Positions 26,080 through 34,685 of a stretch of DNA of 64,000 bases are shown here, in pieces (position 1 is the stretch's first letter; each line of letters begins with the position of its first letter). The translations under genes were made by a program, and so were the position numbers. The notes below the pieces were generated by a model that saw only the letters and a program-made list of their open reading frames with translations, was not told the DNA's origin and did not search any database. Source of the stretch: Flavobacterium chungbukense (GTDB lineage Bacteria; Bacteroidota; Bacteroidia; Flavobacteriales; Flavobacteriaceae); assembly GCF_020805785.1 (NCBI RefSeq), contig NZ_JAJGZV010000009.1, positions 62,001 to 126,000 on the forward strand. The letters are read 5' to 3'.

Positions 26080-26829
26080 TTACTTTCCTTTGTTTGCTTC
26101 GGCAACGTATTTTTCTAAAGCCATTGTCATAGAAGGAGTTTCAGGAGTTGGTGCAAGAATATCAATTCTTAAACCGTGGTCTAAAGCTTCTTTCTGAGTA
26201 GTGCTTCCAAATACAGCAATTCGAGTATCATTTTGTTTAAAATCTGGGAAATTTTTAAACAATGACTTGATTCCGGTTGGACTGAAAAAGGCTAAAACGT
26301 CATAATAAACGTCTGCTAAATCAGATAAATCACTCATTACAGTTCTGTAAAAAATAGCTTGCGCCCAGTCTACTTTAAGACTGTTTAATGTTACAGGAGC
26401 ATCTGCATTTAATTGGTCAGATGCAGGAAGTAAAAACTTCTCGTCTTTGTACTTCTTAATTAGCGGAGATAAATCTGCAAAATCTTTTGCTCCAACGTAG
26501 ATTTTACGTTTTCTATACACAACATACTTTTGAAGGTAAAATGCAACAGCCTCAGATTGACAAAAATACTTCAATCCTTCAGGAACTTTGTAACGCATTT
26601 CATCAGCAACTCTAAAAAAATGATCTACAGCATTTCTACTTGTTAAAATGATCGCAGTGTAATGATTAAGATCGATTTTTTGTAATCGAATCTCTTTTGC
26701 GCTAACCCCTTCCACATGAATAAATGGTCTGAAATCAATTTTTATTTTGTGTTTTTGTTGGAGCTCAAAGTAAGGAGAATTCTCCACTTTAGGTTCAGGC
26801 TGTGACACCAAAATTGTTTTCACTTTCAT
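26080..26829 (-). CDS. hemD: Uroporphyrinogen-III synthase
   Basis: 249 residues of the two-lobed HemD fold: VKTILVSQPEP at the start, ILTSRNAVDHFF near 75 and AFFSPTGIKSLF near 200. The family cyclises hydroxymethylbilane in haem synthesis and is poorly conserved. I start at the ATG 26829 (MKVKTILVSQ). An upstream in-frame ATG would overlap the DUF4271 gene. It follows that gene by 14 nt. Confidence 0.88.
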   Translation of the reverse strand: MKVKTILVSQPEPKVENSPYFELQQKHKIKIDFRPFIHVEGVSAKEIRLQKIDLNHYTAIILTSRNAVDHFFRVADEMRYKVPEGLKYFCQSEAVAFYLQKYVVYRKRKIYVGAKDFADLSPLIKKYKDEKFLLPASDQLNADAPVTLNSLKVDWAQAIFYRTVMSDLSDLADVYYDVLAFFSPTGIKSLFKNFPDFKQNDTRIAVFGSTTQKEALDHGLRIDILAPTPETPSMTMALEKYVAEANKGK

Positions 26830-26843
26830 ATTATAAACATTTT

Positions 26844-27536
26844 CTAAGCACTCCCTTTTGTTATCCAATAATAGAGAAAATAATAAGGGGCTATTTCAAG
26901 AGCGCAAAGATACAAAATAAAATAAAATAACTTACCGATAATTGCGTTTTGATATGTTTTAATTGAAATAAAGTAAGAGTATACGCTAATACACAGCGAA
27001 ATACCAATGATTGCTAGCGGAACAATTTTTGGAATATTGCTGTAATAGAACAAAATAGCATTAATTGGAAGGATTAAAACGCCAATATAAGTTCTATAAG
27101 TGACTTTTTGTAAGTTAAATAATTCTACAAACTCGTCAATATTGAAGGAAGTCGCTACAATTTTTTCGATTAAATATTTTCCTAAAATAAAATAAAGTAA
27201 GAAAGTTGCGATCTGAATAAAGAGAATCCAATCGGTTTTTAAAACAGAATAAGTTCCTGTTTTTGGGTTCTCTGAAAAAATATGCATCGTAAGCAAAATG
27301 AAAAAGGCGTACGATATAATTTGCACAAAAAATAAGCCAACTGTAAAGCTGCTTTTTAAGTGATTGTTGTCACGATAAATCTTAGCGTATTTGTCAGAAA
27401 AAATAAGCTTGGTAAATTCGCTGAATCTATTTTCATAAGCAGATTTTGTCATGGCAACAACAGCAAAAGTCAGCACAAATAATAGTGTTGCCCAGTCTTT
27501 GTTTTCCAGAATTCGAGGGTGAAGTTGTTCAATCAT
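26844..27536 (-). CDS. DUF4271 membrane protein
   Basis: 230 residues with about six membrane helices (starting near 18, 72, 103, 146, 172 and 200). The sequence and its position directly upstream of hemD match DUF4271, a Bacteroidota family of unknown function. TAATTTTG lies just upstream on the minus strand. Confidence 0.85.
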   Translation of the reverse strand: MIEQLHPRILENKDWATLLFVLTFAVVAMTKSAYENRFSEFTKLIFSDKYAKIYRDNNHLKSSFTVGLFFVQIISYAFFILLTMHIFSENPKTGTYSVLKTDWILFIQIATFLLYFILGKYLIEKIVATSFNIDEFVELFNLQKVTYRTYIGVLILPINAILFYYSNIPKIVPLAIIGISLCISVYSYFISIKTYQNAIIGKLFYFILYLCALEIAPYYFLYYWITKGSA

Positions 27537-27613
27537 AGCGTTACAAAATTAGTAATTTTTTGATGCAATACTTTTATTATATATTTATTATGAATCAAAT
27601 GCTATAAAAAGTT

Positions 27614-27621
27614 TACTTTTG
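27614..27621 (+). promoter_or_regulatory. -7 element for the GT2-pyrC-DUF4296 operon
   Basis: TACTTTTG, 21 nt before the first start codon; exact match to TAnnTTTG. No -33 at ideal spacing. Confidence 0.5.
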
Positions 27622-27642
27622 CGGTGAAATTACCATGAAAAA

Positions 27643-28368
27643 ATGAATGATAGTATTGTCATAATTCCCACTTATAACGAAATTGAAAATATAGAAAGTA
27701 TTGTAAGAGCTGTACTTTCGCAGCATAAATCTTTTCATTTGCTGATTATTGATGATAATTCTCCTGATCATACCGCAAATAAGGTAATTGCATTGCAGGA
27801 AGAATTTCCAGGGAAACTTTTTTTAGAACAGCGAGCTAAAAAATCAGGATTAGGAACGGCTTATGTTCACGGCTTTAAATGGGCTTTGGAACGCAATTAT
27901 GATTTCATTTTTGAAATGGATGCCGATTTTTCTCATAACCCAAATGATTTAGAAAAACTATATGATGCCTGCCATTTTGGTGGAGCAGATTTAGCTATTG
28001 GCTCTCGTTATGTTACTGGAGTAAATGTTGTAAACTGGCCGTTAAGCCGTGTTTTGATGTCTTATTTTGCATCAGTCTACGTGAAATTTATCACCGGAAT
28101 GAAAATTCATGATGCGACAGCAGGTTTTGTATGTTATAAACGTGAAGTTCTAGAGAAAATCAATTTGAATAAAATAAAATTTGTTGGCTATGCGTTTCAA
28201 ATTGAAATGAAATATAGAACATATTGCGGTAAATTTCAGATTACAGAAGTTCCTATTATTTTTACAGATAGAACAAAAGGAGTTTCTAAAATGAGCAATG
28301 CCATTATAAAAGAAGCTATTCTTGGCGTAATTTCATTAAGATTAAGAAAATTAGTCAATTCATTATAA
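27643..28368 (+). CDS. Polyprenol-phosphate mannosyltransferase-like GT2
   Basis: 241 residues of the DPM1-like GT2 family. The fold begins IVIIPTYNEIENI, DDNSPDHTA precedes the nucleotide loop, the DxD metal motif is D93-A-D95 in EMDADFSHNP, and GLGTAYVHGFKWAL is conserved. No membrane segment, so it probably acts at the inner face of the membrane, moving a sugar from GDP- or UDP-sugar to a polyprenol phosphate. First gene of an operon with pyrC. Confidence 0.92.
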   Translation: MNDSIVIIPTYNEIENIESIVRAVLSQHKSFHLLIIDDNSPDHTANKVIALQEEFPGKLFLEQRAKKSGLGTAYVHGFKWALERNYDFIFEMDADFSHNPNDLEKLYDACHFGGADLAIGSRYVTGVNVVNWPLSRVLMSYFASVYVKFITGMKIHDATAGFVCYKREVLEKINLNKIKFVGYAFQIEMKYRTYCGKFQITEVPIIFTDRTKGVSKMSNAIIKEAILGVISLRLRKLVNSL

Positions 28369-28378
28369 AGTAACCACC

Positions 28379-29719
28379 ATGAACAGGATTTTAATAAAAA
28401 ATGCCAAAATTGTAAACGAAGGGACAATTTTTGAAGGTGATGTTTTGATTGAAAACGATTTGATTGTTGAAATTGCAGACAGCATTTCATTGAAAACATC
28501 AGATTGTATTGTAGTTGATGCAGAAGGTAGTTATTTAATGCCTGGCGCAATTGATGATCAAGTGCATTTTAGAGAACCAGGATTAACTCATAAAGGAGAT
28601 ATCGAATCAGAATCTCGTGCAGCTGTTGCGGGTGGAATTACCTCTTTTATCGAACAGCCAAATACGGTTCCCAATGCCGTTACTCAAGAAATTTTAGAAG
28701 ATAAATACCAGATTGCTGCTCAAAAATCATTTGCGAATTATTCGTTTATGATGGGAGCAACGAACGATAATTTGGAGGAAGTTTTAAAAACAAATCCAAA
28801 GAATGTTGCTGGAATCAAGATTTTCTTAGGTTCTTCAACAGGAAATATGTTGGTGGATAGAGAAGAAACTTTAGAGAAAATATTTTCAAGTACACCAATG
28901 TTAATTGCAGTTCATTGCGAAGATGAAACTACAATTCAAAATAATCTTGCGGCTTTTAAAGAGCAATATGGTGATGATGTTCCGGTAACGGCGCACCATT
29001 TAATTCGTAGTGCAGAAGCTTGTTATATTTCCTCTTCTAAAGCGGTGGCGCTGGCGAAAAGAACGGGAGCAAGATTGCATATTTTCCATCTTTCAACTGC
29101 GAAAGAAATGGAATTGTTTACCAATAAAATTCCATTAGAAGATAAAAAAATCACTGCTGAGGTTTGTGTGCACCACCTTTGGTTTACAGATGAAGATTAT
29201 AAAACAAAAGGAAATTTCATTAAATGGAATCCAGCGGTAAAAACTGCCGAAGATCGTGCAGAACTTTGGAAAGCTTTGAATGATGGAAGAATTGACGTTA
29301 TTGCAACAGATCATGCTCCTCATACCAAAGAAGAAAAATTGCAATCTTATTTGAATGCGCCTTCTGGAGGTCCGTTGGTGCAGCATGCAGTTGTAGCCAT
29401 GTTTGAAGCGCATCATCAAGGGAAAATTAGCGTGGAAAAAATTGTGGAGAAAATGTGCCATAATCCAGCTAAGATTTTCAAAATTGAAAAAAGAGGATTT
29501 ATCAGAGAAGGTTATCACGCCGATTTGGTTATCATTAATCCAAGTTTACCTTGGAGCGTAAAACCAGACAATATTTTATACAAATGCGGCTGGTCTCCTT
29601 TTGAAAACTATACTTTCAAATCTAGAATTACCCATACTTTCGTGAATGGAGAATTAGTTTACAACAATTTTAAAGTAAAAGATACGAGAGCAGGAAAAAG
29701 ATTATTGTTTGACAGATAA
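28379..29719 (+). CDS. pyrC: Dihydroorotase
   Basis: 446 residues of the amidohydrolase superfamily (class I type), third step of pyrimidine synthesis. The metal motif reads DDQVHFREPG at 59-68, so the usual first histidine of HxH is Q61. Homologues with this variant exist, and it may alter metal binding. The carboxylated-lysine segment is GIKIFLGSSTGNM and the catalytic aspartate lies in IATDHAPHTKEEK near 308. It follows the GT2 gene by 10 nt. Confidence 0.92.
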   Translation: MNRILIKNAKIVNEGTIFEGDVLIENDLIVEIADSISLKTSDCIVVDAEGSYLMPGAIDDQVHFREPGLTHKGDIESESRAAVAGGITSFIEQPNTVPNAVTQEILEDKYQIAAQKSFANYSFMMGATNDNLEEVLKTNPKNVAGIKIFLGSSTGNMLVDREETLEKIFSSTPMLIAVHCEDETTIQNNLAAFKEQYGDDVPVTAHHLIRSAEACYISSSKAVALAKRTGARLHIFHLSTAKEMELFTNKIPLEDKKITAEVCVHHLWFTDEDYKTKGNFIKWNPAVKTAEDRAELWKALNDGRIDVIATDHAPHTKEEKLQSYLNAPSGGPLVQHAVVAMFEAHHQGKISVEKIVEKMCHNPAKIFKIEKRGFIREGYHADLVIINPSLPWSVKPDNILYKCGWSPFENYTFKSRITHTFVNGELVYNNFKVKDTRAGKRLLFDR

Positions 29720-29728
29720 AAAGCGGCT

Positions 29729-30202
29729 ATGAAGAATTTTACTATAATAATATTGATTTTATTTCTTTCTGTAAGTTGTAAAAAAGAGCTTGTAAAACAG
29801 CCTGCGAAACTTATTGAGAAAGAAAAGATGGTTGATATTATGTATGATTTATCTCTTTTGGAAGCAATACGATATCAAAAACCTTTGTCTTTAGATTCTT
29901 TAGAAAGTGATCCGACCAAGTTTGTTTTAAAAAAATACAAAGTAGACAGTCTTCAATTTGCTCAGAATAATATTTATTACGCTTCCGATTATGAAAGTTA
30001 TAAAGAAATGTTTGATGAAGTAAATAAAAGGATAGCTGTAAACCAGAGGGCAGCAGATTCTTTGGCAAAAATAGATGAGAAAAAAGAAGCTAAAGCCAAA
30101 AAGAACAAGCTAAAAGAAATAAAAGCAGATTCTGTAAAAAAAGTAGTTCCAAAAATTAATCTTGATTCTGTTAAAAGGATACAGATGCAACGCAGGAAAT
30201 AA
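29729..30202 (+). CDS. DUF4296 lipoprotein
   Basis: 157 residues with lipobox SVSC (Cys17). The DUF4296 domain follows (EKMVDIMYDLSLLEAIRYQK), then a Lys/Glu-rich helical tail. Function is unknown. It closes the GT2-pyrC operon, 9 nt after pyrC, and converges with the epimerase gene with no gap. Confidence 0.85.
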   Translation: MKNFTIIILILFLSVSCKKELVKQPAKLIEKEKMVDIMYDLSLLEAIRYQKPLSLDSLESDPTKFVLKKYKVDSLQFAQNNIYYASDYESYKEMFDEVNKRIAVNQRAADSLAKIDEKKEAKAKKNKLKEIKADSVKKVVPKINLDSVKRIQMQRRK

Positions 30203-31204
30203 TTATAGTTTAGAACTTTCTTTAATATAATAATGAATATCAGTAAAAACCGTTCCTAGAGCGGTTTTTATTTTTTCATTACTATATAAATTGGTAGAAT
30301 AAGAAGCTTTGGCTGTTGCTTTTGTAATGCTTCTTTTTCTGAAAAACAGGGTCGAAAACAAGAAATCAGACATCCATAACAAATTCATAAAAAAAGGCTT
30401 GGCATGAATATGAGGCCTTTTGACTTTTAAAGTATCTGAAATTGTATTTAAAAGATTTCTAAAAACAATATTTTCTGCAATAAGCGTGAAACGTTCGTTT
30501 TTAATTTCGCTTTTCATCAATTGGAAAGTTGTTTTTACAACATCATCAATAGTGATAAAACCAGTACTTCCGAGCGTGTAGAATGAAAGTCCGTTGGCTA
30601 CTTTTTTGTAGATTTCAGTGCTTCCTTGCTCAAAAATATTCATCATTGAGATCGGACCCAAAATAACTCCCGGATTTACAATAATTACATTTAATCCTTC
30701 TTGTTGCGCGCGCCAAACTTCCATCTCGGCACCATATTTAGAAATAGCATAATCACTATGCGGTTTTTCAGGATTCCAATCTGTTTCTTCTGTAATATAG
30801 GTTTCATGTGCAGCGAGATCTCCCAAAGCGGCGATAGAACTGATAAAGCAAAATTTTTGTATGTCTTTTGCAATCGAAAAATTAACCATATTGGCAGTTC
30901 CTTCGATGTTGGTTTTTCTCAGCTTTTCTTCGTCTTTTGGATTGAACGAAATTAAAGCAGCGCAGTGATAAACTTCTGTAATATCGATAAAAGCATTTTC
31001 AAGAGAAGGAACGTCTAAAATATCGGCTTCAAGCCAATTGATCTTTTCAAATAAATCTGATTTTTTATAAAAGTCAAAAACCGATTTTGCTTTTGCAATA
31101 TTGTTTTTGCTTCTATAAATAGCCCGAACATTTTCTCCATTTTCAATCAAATGAAGTAATAAATGCGCGCCGACTAAACCAGTTCCTCCAGTTACTAATA
31201 TCAT
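30203..31204 (-). CDS. NAD-dependent epimerase/dehydratase
   Basis: 333 residues of the extended short-chain dehydrogenase family. The Rossmann motif is GGTGLVGAHLLLHL at 6-19; the catalytic Y-x3-K lies in YAISKYGAEMEV; NPGVILGP follows. Likely to act on a nucleotide sugar or a dihydroflavonol/cinnamoyl-type substrate; the exact substrate cannot be told. It stands alone. Confidence 0.88.
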   Translation of the reverse strand: MILVTGGTGLVGAHLLLHLIENGENVRAIYRSKNNIAKAKSVFDFYKKSDLFEKINWLEADILDVPSLENAFIDITEVYHCAALISFNPKDEEKLRKTNIEGTANMVNFSIAKDIQKFCFISSIAALGDLAAHETYITEETDWNPEKPHSDYAISKYGAEMEVWRAQQEGLNVIIVNPGVILGPISMMNIFEQGSTEIYKKVANGLSFYTLGSTGFITIDDVVKTTFQLMKSEIKNERFTLIAENIVFRNLLNTISDTLKVKRPHIHAKPFFMNLLWMSDFLFSTLFFRKRSITKATAKASYSTNLYSNEKIKTALGTVFTDIHYYIKESSKL

Positions 31205-31304
31205 GTTGTAAAGATAGTATTTTGGTTTTAAGGTGCAAAGAAGCAGAGGTGCAAAGGTTCAAAGTTTTGACTGTTTTCGGATCTTTAAATTGCTTTTTCT
31301 GATT

Positions 31305-31336
31305 GATATTGCGATTGCTTTTTGATATTGCGATTG
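31305..31336. repeat. Direct repeat GATATTGCGATTG x2
   Basis: Identical 13-mers start at 31305 and 31324, 19 nt apart. The second overlaps the tyrS -33/-7 spacer. It could be a regulatory site or a slip-generated repeat. Confidence 0.5.
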
Positions 31337-31352
31337 ACATTGATTACATTTG
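31321..31352 (+). promoter_or_regulatory. tyrS promoter
   Basis: TTTG at 31321-31324, 20 nt, TACATTTG at 31345-31352: both elements match. The TTG inside the -7 box is in frame with tyrS but cannot be the start, because it lies upstream of the transcription start. Confidence 0.8.
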
Positions 31353-31373
31353 CGCAAATTATTTTATAAAAAA

Positions 31374-32669
31374 ATGAAGAATCTAGTTGAAGAATTAAAA
31401 TGGCGCGGGTTATATCATGATAGTATGCCTGGAACGGAAGAACAATTGCTAAAAGAAGCTACCGCTGCGTATATCGGTTTTGATCCAACGGCAGATTCAC
31501 TGCATATCGGAAGTATGGTTCAGATTATTTTATTGGTTCATTTAAAGAATTTTGGTCACAGACCAATTGCTTTAGTTGGTGGAGCAACAGGAATGATTGG
31601 AGATCCTTCTGGTAAATCTGATGAAAGAAACTTGCTTGATGAAGAAGCTTTAGCTAAAAACGTTGCTGGAATTAAAAGTGTTCTGTCTCGTTTCTTAGAT
31701 TTCAATTCAAACGAAGCAAATGCACCAGTAATGGTAAATAACTACGATTGGATGAAAGATTTCTCTTTTATAGATTTTGCACGTGAAGTTGGAAAAAGAA
31801 TCACTGTAAATTATATGATGGCTAAAGATTCTGTAAAAAAGAGATTTAGCGGAGAAGGCGAAGGAATGTCTTTTACAGAGTTTACCTATCAATTAATTCA
31901 AGGCTACGATTTTTATCACCTATATAAAAACAACAATTGCATTCTGCAAATGGGAGGTTCTGATCAATGGGGTAATATTACCACAGGAACAGAATTAGTG
32001 CGCAGAATGGGTGGAGAAAATGCAAAAGCATACGCTTTAACTACGCCTTTAATTACAAAAGCGGACGGATCTAAATTCGGAAAATCTGAAGGAGGAAACG
32101 TTTGGTTAGATGCTGATAAAACTTCAGTTTACAAATTCTACCAATTTTGGGTAAATACAACAGATGTTGACGCTGAGAAATACATTAAAATCTTTACTTT
32201 CTTAGATAAAGATACAATTGATGCTTTAATCGAAGAGCACAAAACGGCTCCGCATTTAAGAGTTTTACAAAAGAAATTAGCCGAAGAAATTACGGTTTTT
32301 GTTCACAATCGTGAAGAATTAGAAAAAGCAATTCAGGCTTCGAATATTTTGTTTGGAAACTCAACGGCAGAAGATTTGAAAAAATTGGATGAAACTACTT
32401 TCTTAGAAGTTTTTGACGGAGTTCCGCAAGCTGAAATCGCAAAAGCAGATTTAGAAAACGGATTGGAAATTATTACTGTTTTAAACGAAAAAACAGGTTT
32501 CTTTAAATCTAACGGAGAGGCGAGAAGAGCTTTAACTGCAAATTCAATTTCTGTAAATAGAGAAAAAATAAAAGAAGATTTTGTTTTAACGGCAAATGAT
32601 TTAATTAACAATCAGTTTGTGTTATTGCAAAGTGGAAAGAAGAATTACTTTATGATTAGAGTGGTGTAA
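31374..32669 (+). CDS. tyrS: Tyrosyl-tRNA synthetase
   Basis: 431 residues, class I. HIGH-type motif HIGS in PTADSLHIGSMVQI, the tyrosine pocket QGYDFYHLYKNNNCILQMGG, KMSKS-type motif KFGKS, and a C-terminal S4 domain (SNGEARRALTANSISVNREK). I start at the ATG 31374, 22 nt after the -7 box, rather than at a TTG within the promoter. Confidence 0.97.
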   Translation: MKNLVEELKWRGLYHDSMPGTEEQLLKEATAAYIGFDPTADSLHIGSMVQIILLVHLKNFGHRPIALVGGATGMIGDPSGKSDERNLLDEEALAKNVAGIKSVLSRFLDFNSNEANAPVMVNNYDWMKDFSFIDFAREVGKRITVNYMMAKDSVKKRFSGEGEGMSFTEFTYQLIQGYDFYHLYKNNNCILQMGGSDQWGNITTGTELVRRMGGENAKAYALTTPLITKADGSKFGKSEGGNVWLDADKTSVYKFYQFWVNTTDVDAEKYIKIFTFLDKDTIDALIEEHKTAPHLRVLQKKLAEEITVFVHNREELEKAIQASNILFGNSTAEDLKKLDETTFLEVFDGVPQAEIAKADLENGLEIITVLNEKTGFFKSNGEARRALTANSISVNREKIKEDFVLTANDLINNQFVLLQSGKKNYFMIRVV

Positions 32670-32734
32670 ATGGTTTAACTATTTAATCGGTTAATTGTTT
32701 AATCGATTTTTGCTCTATAAATTTAAATGTTTAA

Positions 32735-32769
32735 ATCTCAATATCTCGAAAGAGCTGTTGAGATTTTTT
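32735..32769 (+). terminator. Terminator of tyrS with nested GAAA tetraloop
   Basis: ATCTCAA pairs with TTGAGAT; inside it CTC-GAAA-GAG forms a small stem with a GNRA loop; then TTTTTT. A closely similar structure with a compensatory base-pair change lies at 33067-33094. The rest of the 349-base gap 32670-33018 holds ATTCCGTAAGAATG and GTTCCGTAGGAAC palindromes and GATTAACC words, with no gene seen. Confidence 0.75.
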
Positions 32770-33018
32770 ATTTAAAAAAAATCATTCCGTAAGAATGTCT
32801 CGTCGGTTGAACCAAGATTTAATTTGAGGTTATCGTTCCGTAGGAACGTTTGATAAACGGTTTTGGTTTACAAGTTTCCCTACAGGACACAAATGCTTAA
32901 TTTTATTATTTTTTCTATCGATGAAATATTCCTATGGAATATAAATAGAATTGTTATTTATAGCTGTTTAACCGATCCAAAACCGATTAACCGATTAAAC
33001 AAATCAACGATTAACCAT

Positions 33019-33999
33019 TTAAAGAACCATCAAATTACAACCACGAATATCAGAATTATCAAAACGTCCCAATACCTCGAAAGAGTTGTTGGGATATTTT
33101 TTGCCTAAATCCTGAGTGGCGATAAAAGAACATGAATTGATATTGGCTAAATCAATAACGTTGATTCCGCCAGTTTTTCCGCTTTCTACGTACGTCAGCG
33201 CATCTTCAGGATCGCGAATCAAGATATTCATCCAAGACGGACATTCAAAAACACCTTCCCCTAAAGAATAAGCTTGTGCTAAAAGTTCAGTCATTCCGTA
33301 TTCTGAATGAATGGAAGAGACACCAAAACCTTTGCAAAGCTGTTCGTGCAATTCTTCACGAATCATTTCTTTGCGCTTCCCTTTCATTCCTCCAGTTTCC
33401 ATAATAATGGTATTTTGAAGGTCGAATTGATGTTTTTCGATTAGATCTAATAAAGCGTAAGTAACACCAATTAAAATTACGTTTTGACCAGCTTCGTCTA
33501 ATTCAAGAAGTTTTTTAATTAAGTCATCGTGATTGTGCAAATAGAACCCGCTTTCCGGTTGATTAGAGAGTTTTATTAAATCTTCGACCATGTAGATTAA
33601 CGAAGATCCTTCACGTTCTAAATAGGACGGCAAAAGGGCTAAAACAACATAATCTTCAATGTTGCCATAAAATTGCGAAAATCCTTTTTGGTAACTTTCT
33701 TCATATAAAGAAACATCTGTTACTAAATGTCGGCTCGTAATCATTCCGGTAGTTCCGCTACTCGTAAAAGTAACCTGAGTAGAATCAGTATTTGAAACGA
33801 CATCATGGCTTTTGAAAAACTGAATGGGTAAAAAAGGAATTTGTTGAAGTGATTTTACTTGTTGCGGATTCACTTTTAAAAAATCACAAAAATCACGATA
33901 CACTTTGTTGTTCTCATATTGAAAACGAAATACTTTTAGTGCTATTTTTTCAAATTGCTTCTGACTAGAAATGGTAAAGATATCGCTGGCTGTAATCAA
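33019..33999 (-). CDS. LuxE/PaaK-like acyl-activating protein
   Basis: About 326 residues resembling the acyl-protein synthetase LuxE: the phosphate-binding loop TFTSSGTTGM, EYGMTELLAQAYSLG and the C-terminal LGRFDNSDIRGCNLMVL. It probably adenylates a fatty or aryl acid. No ATG is available. The longer TTG at 34014 is part of a TATCTTTG promoter box (34012-34019), so I prefer the TTG at 33999 (MITASDIFTISS). That leaves a very short leader. The C-terminal codons overlap a structured GAAA hairpin. Confidence 0.8.
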   Translation of the reverse strand: MITASDIFTISSQKQFEKIALKVFRFQYENNKVYRDFCDFLKVNPQQVKSLQQIPFLPIQFFKSHDVVSNTDSTQVTFTSSGTTGMITSRHLVTDVSLYEESYQKGFSQFYGNIEDYVVLALLPSYLEREGSSLIYMVEDLIKLSNQPESGFYLHNHDDLIKKLLELDEAGQNVILIGVTYALLDLIEKHQFDLQNTIIMETGGMKGKRKEMIREELHEQLCKGFGVSSIHSEYGMTELLAQAYSLGEGVFECPSWMNILIRDPEDALTYVESGKTGGINVIDLANINSCSFIATQDLGKKYPNNSFEVLGRFDNSDIRGCNLMVL

Positions 34000-34011
34000 A
34001 ACTTTTTTTTG

Positions 34012-34019
34012 CAAAGATA
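34012..34019 (-). promoter_or_regulatory. -7 element for the LuxE-like gene
   Basis: TATCTTTG on the minus strand fits TAnnTTTG and lies only 12 nt before the preferred start codon. Confidence 0.5.
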
Positions 34020-34041
34020 TTGTTTTTAGTTTTTAGTCGCA

Positions 34042-34082
34042 GTTTTCGGTGGCAGTTTTCGGTGGCAGTTTTCGGTCTCGCT
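34042..34082. repeat. 13-bp tandem repeat GGCAGTTTTCGGT
   Basis: Three nearly exact copies in tandem followed by a degenerate CTCGCTTTTCGGT copy, upstream of the LuxE-like gene. Related AACTGAAAACTG words follow to 34140. Confidence 0.7.
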
Positions 34083-34137
34083 TTTCGGTTATGATTTTTT
34101 GTCAAAGGATGTAACTGAAAACTGTGACTGTAAACTA

Positions 34138-34164
34138 AAAAAAGCTCCAAAGGAGCTTTTTTTT
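34138..34164 (-). terminator. Terminator of the T9SS-tail gene
   Basis: AAAGCTCC, loop TTT, GGAGCTTTTTTT on the minus strand; it begins at the stop codon. Confidence 0.8.
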
Positions 34165-34501
34165 ATCTTATAATGAGTTTCCGGGTTGCGGATGCATTGA
34201 GTTCGCTGATTTTAATAATGTAAACTCCAGGAGGCAATTCAGAAACATTTAGTTCTCTAGAAGCTATATGAGCTTGAAGTACTTTTTTTCCTAAAATATC
34301 AAACACAATAATTTCTTTCTCTAAATCGTTTTTAGTAGAGATGTAGACTTTTCCATTTGTAACTGGATTAGGATACAAGCTTAGTCCCTCAATAGAAGTT
34401 GTTTCTTGAGGTTTTGGTAATTGCTTGCTGTCTTGCGCTGAAGCGGAAACAGTAAAGAAAAAAGCCAATAAGAAAGTAATATAAAAGTAGTTTTTTGCCA
34501 T
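34163..34501 (-). CDS. Short protein with a type IX secretion sorting domain
   Basis: 112 residues: a signal peptide (about 1-22, ending SASAQ), a short spacer, and a type A Por-secretion C-terminal domain (LSLYPNPVTNGKVYI, DILGKKVLQAHI, LPPGVYIIKI). The sorting tail normally directs a large cargo through the type IX system and is then cleaved. Here almost nothing precedes it, so the protein is nearly all tail. It may be a remnant of a larger secreted protein. Confidence 0.88.
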   Translation of the reverse strand: MAKNYFYITFLLAFFFTVSASAQDSKQLPKPQETTSIEGLSLYPNPVTNGKVYISTKNDLEKEIIVFDILGKKVLQAHIASRELNVSELPPGVYIIKISELNASATRKLIIR

Positions 34502-34633
34502 CGCAATATTTTAGTTATTGTAAATATACAAAAAAAATTACAAAAAGTACGCCAAAAAAAAACATCGCTAAGATTTAGGATGTTTTTAACATTTTGTAGT
34601 CTAAGGTATTGCAAACTAGTATATTTAATAACA

Positions 34634-34669
34634 AAAAAAACACCCTAATGAAATTAGGGTGTTTTTAAA
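34634..34669 (-). terminator. Terminator of the surface lipoprotein gene
   Basis: On the minus strand ACACCCTAAT, loop TTC, ATTAGGGTGT, then eight Ts. Confidence 0.85.
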
Positions 34670-34685
34670 TATTTTATCTTTTAGA

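Noticed and set aside
32863..33108. Plus-strand frame of 81 codons in the tyrS/LuxE-like gap
   Set aside because: It is made of repeat words and runs into the antisense of the LuxE-like gene; no ribosome site or conservation signal is apparent.
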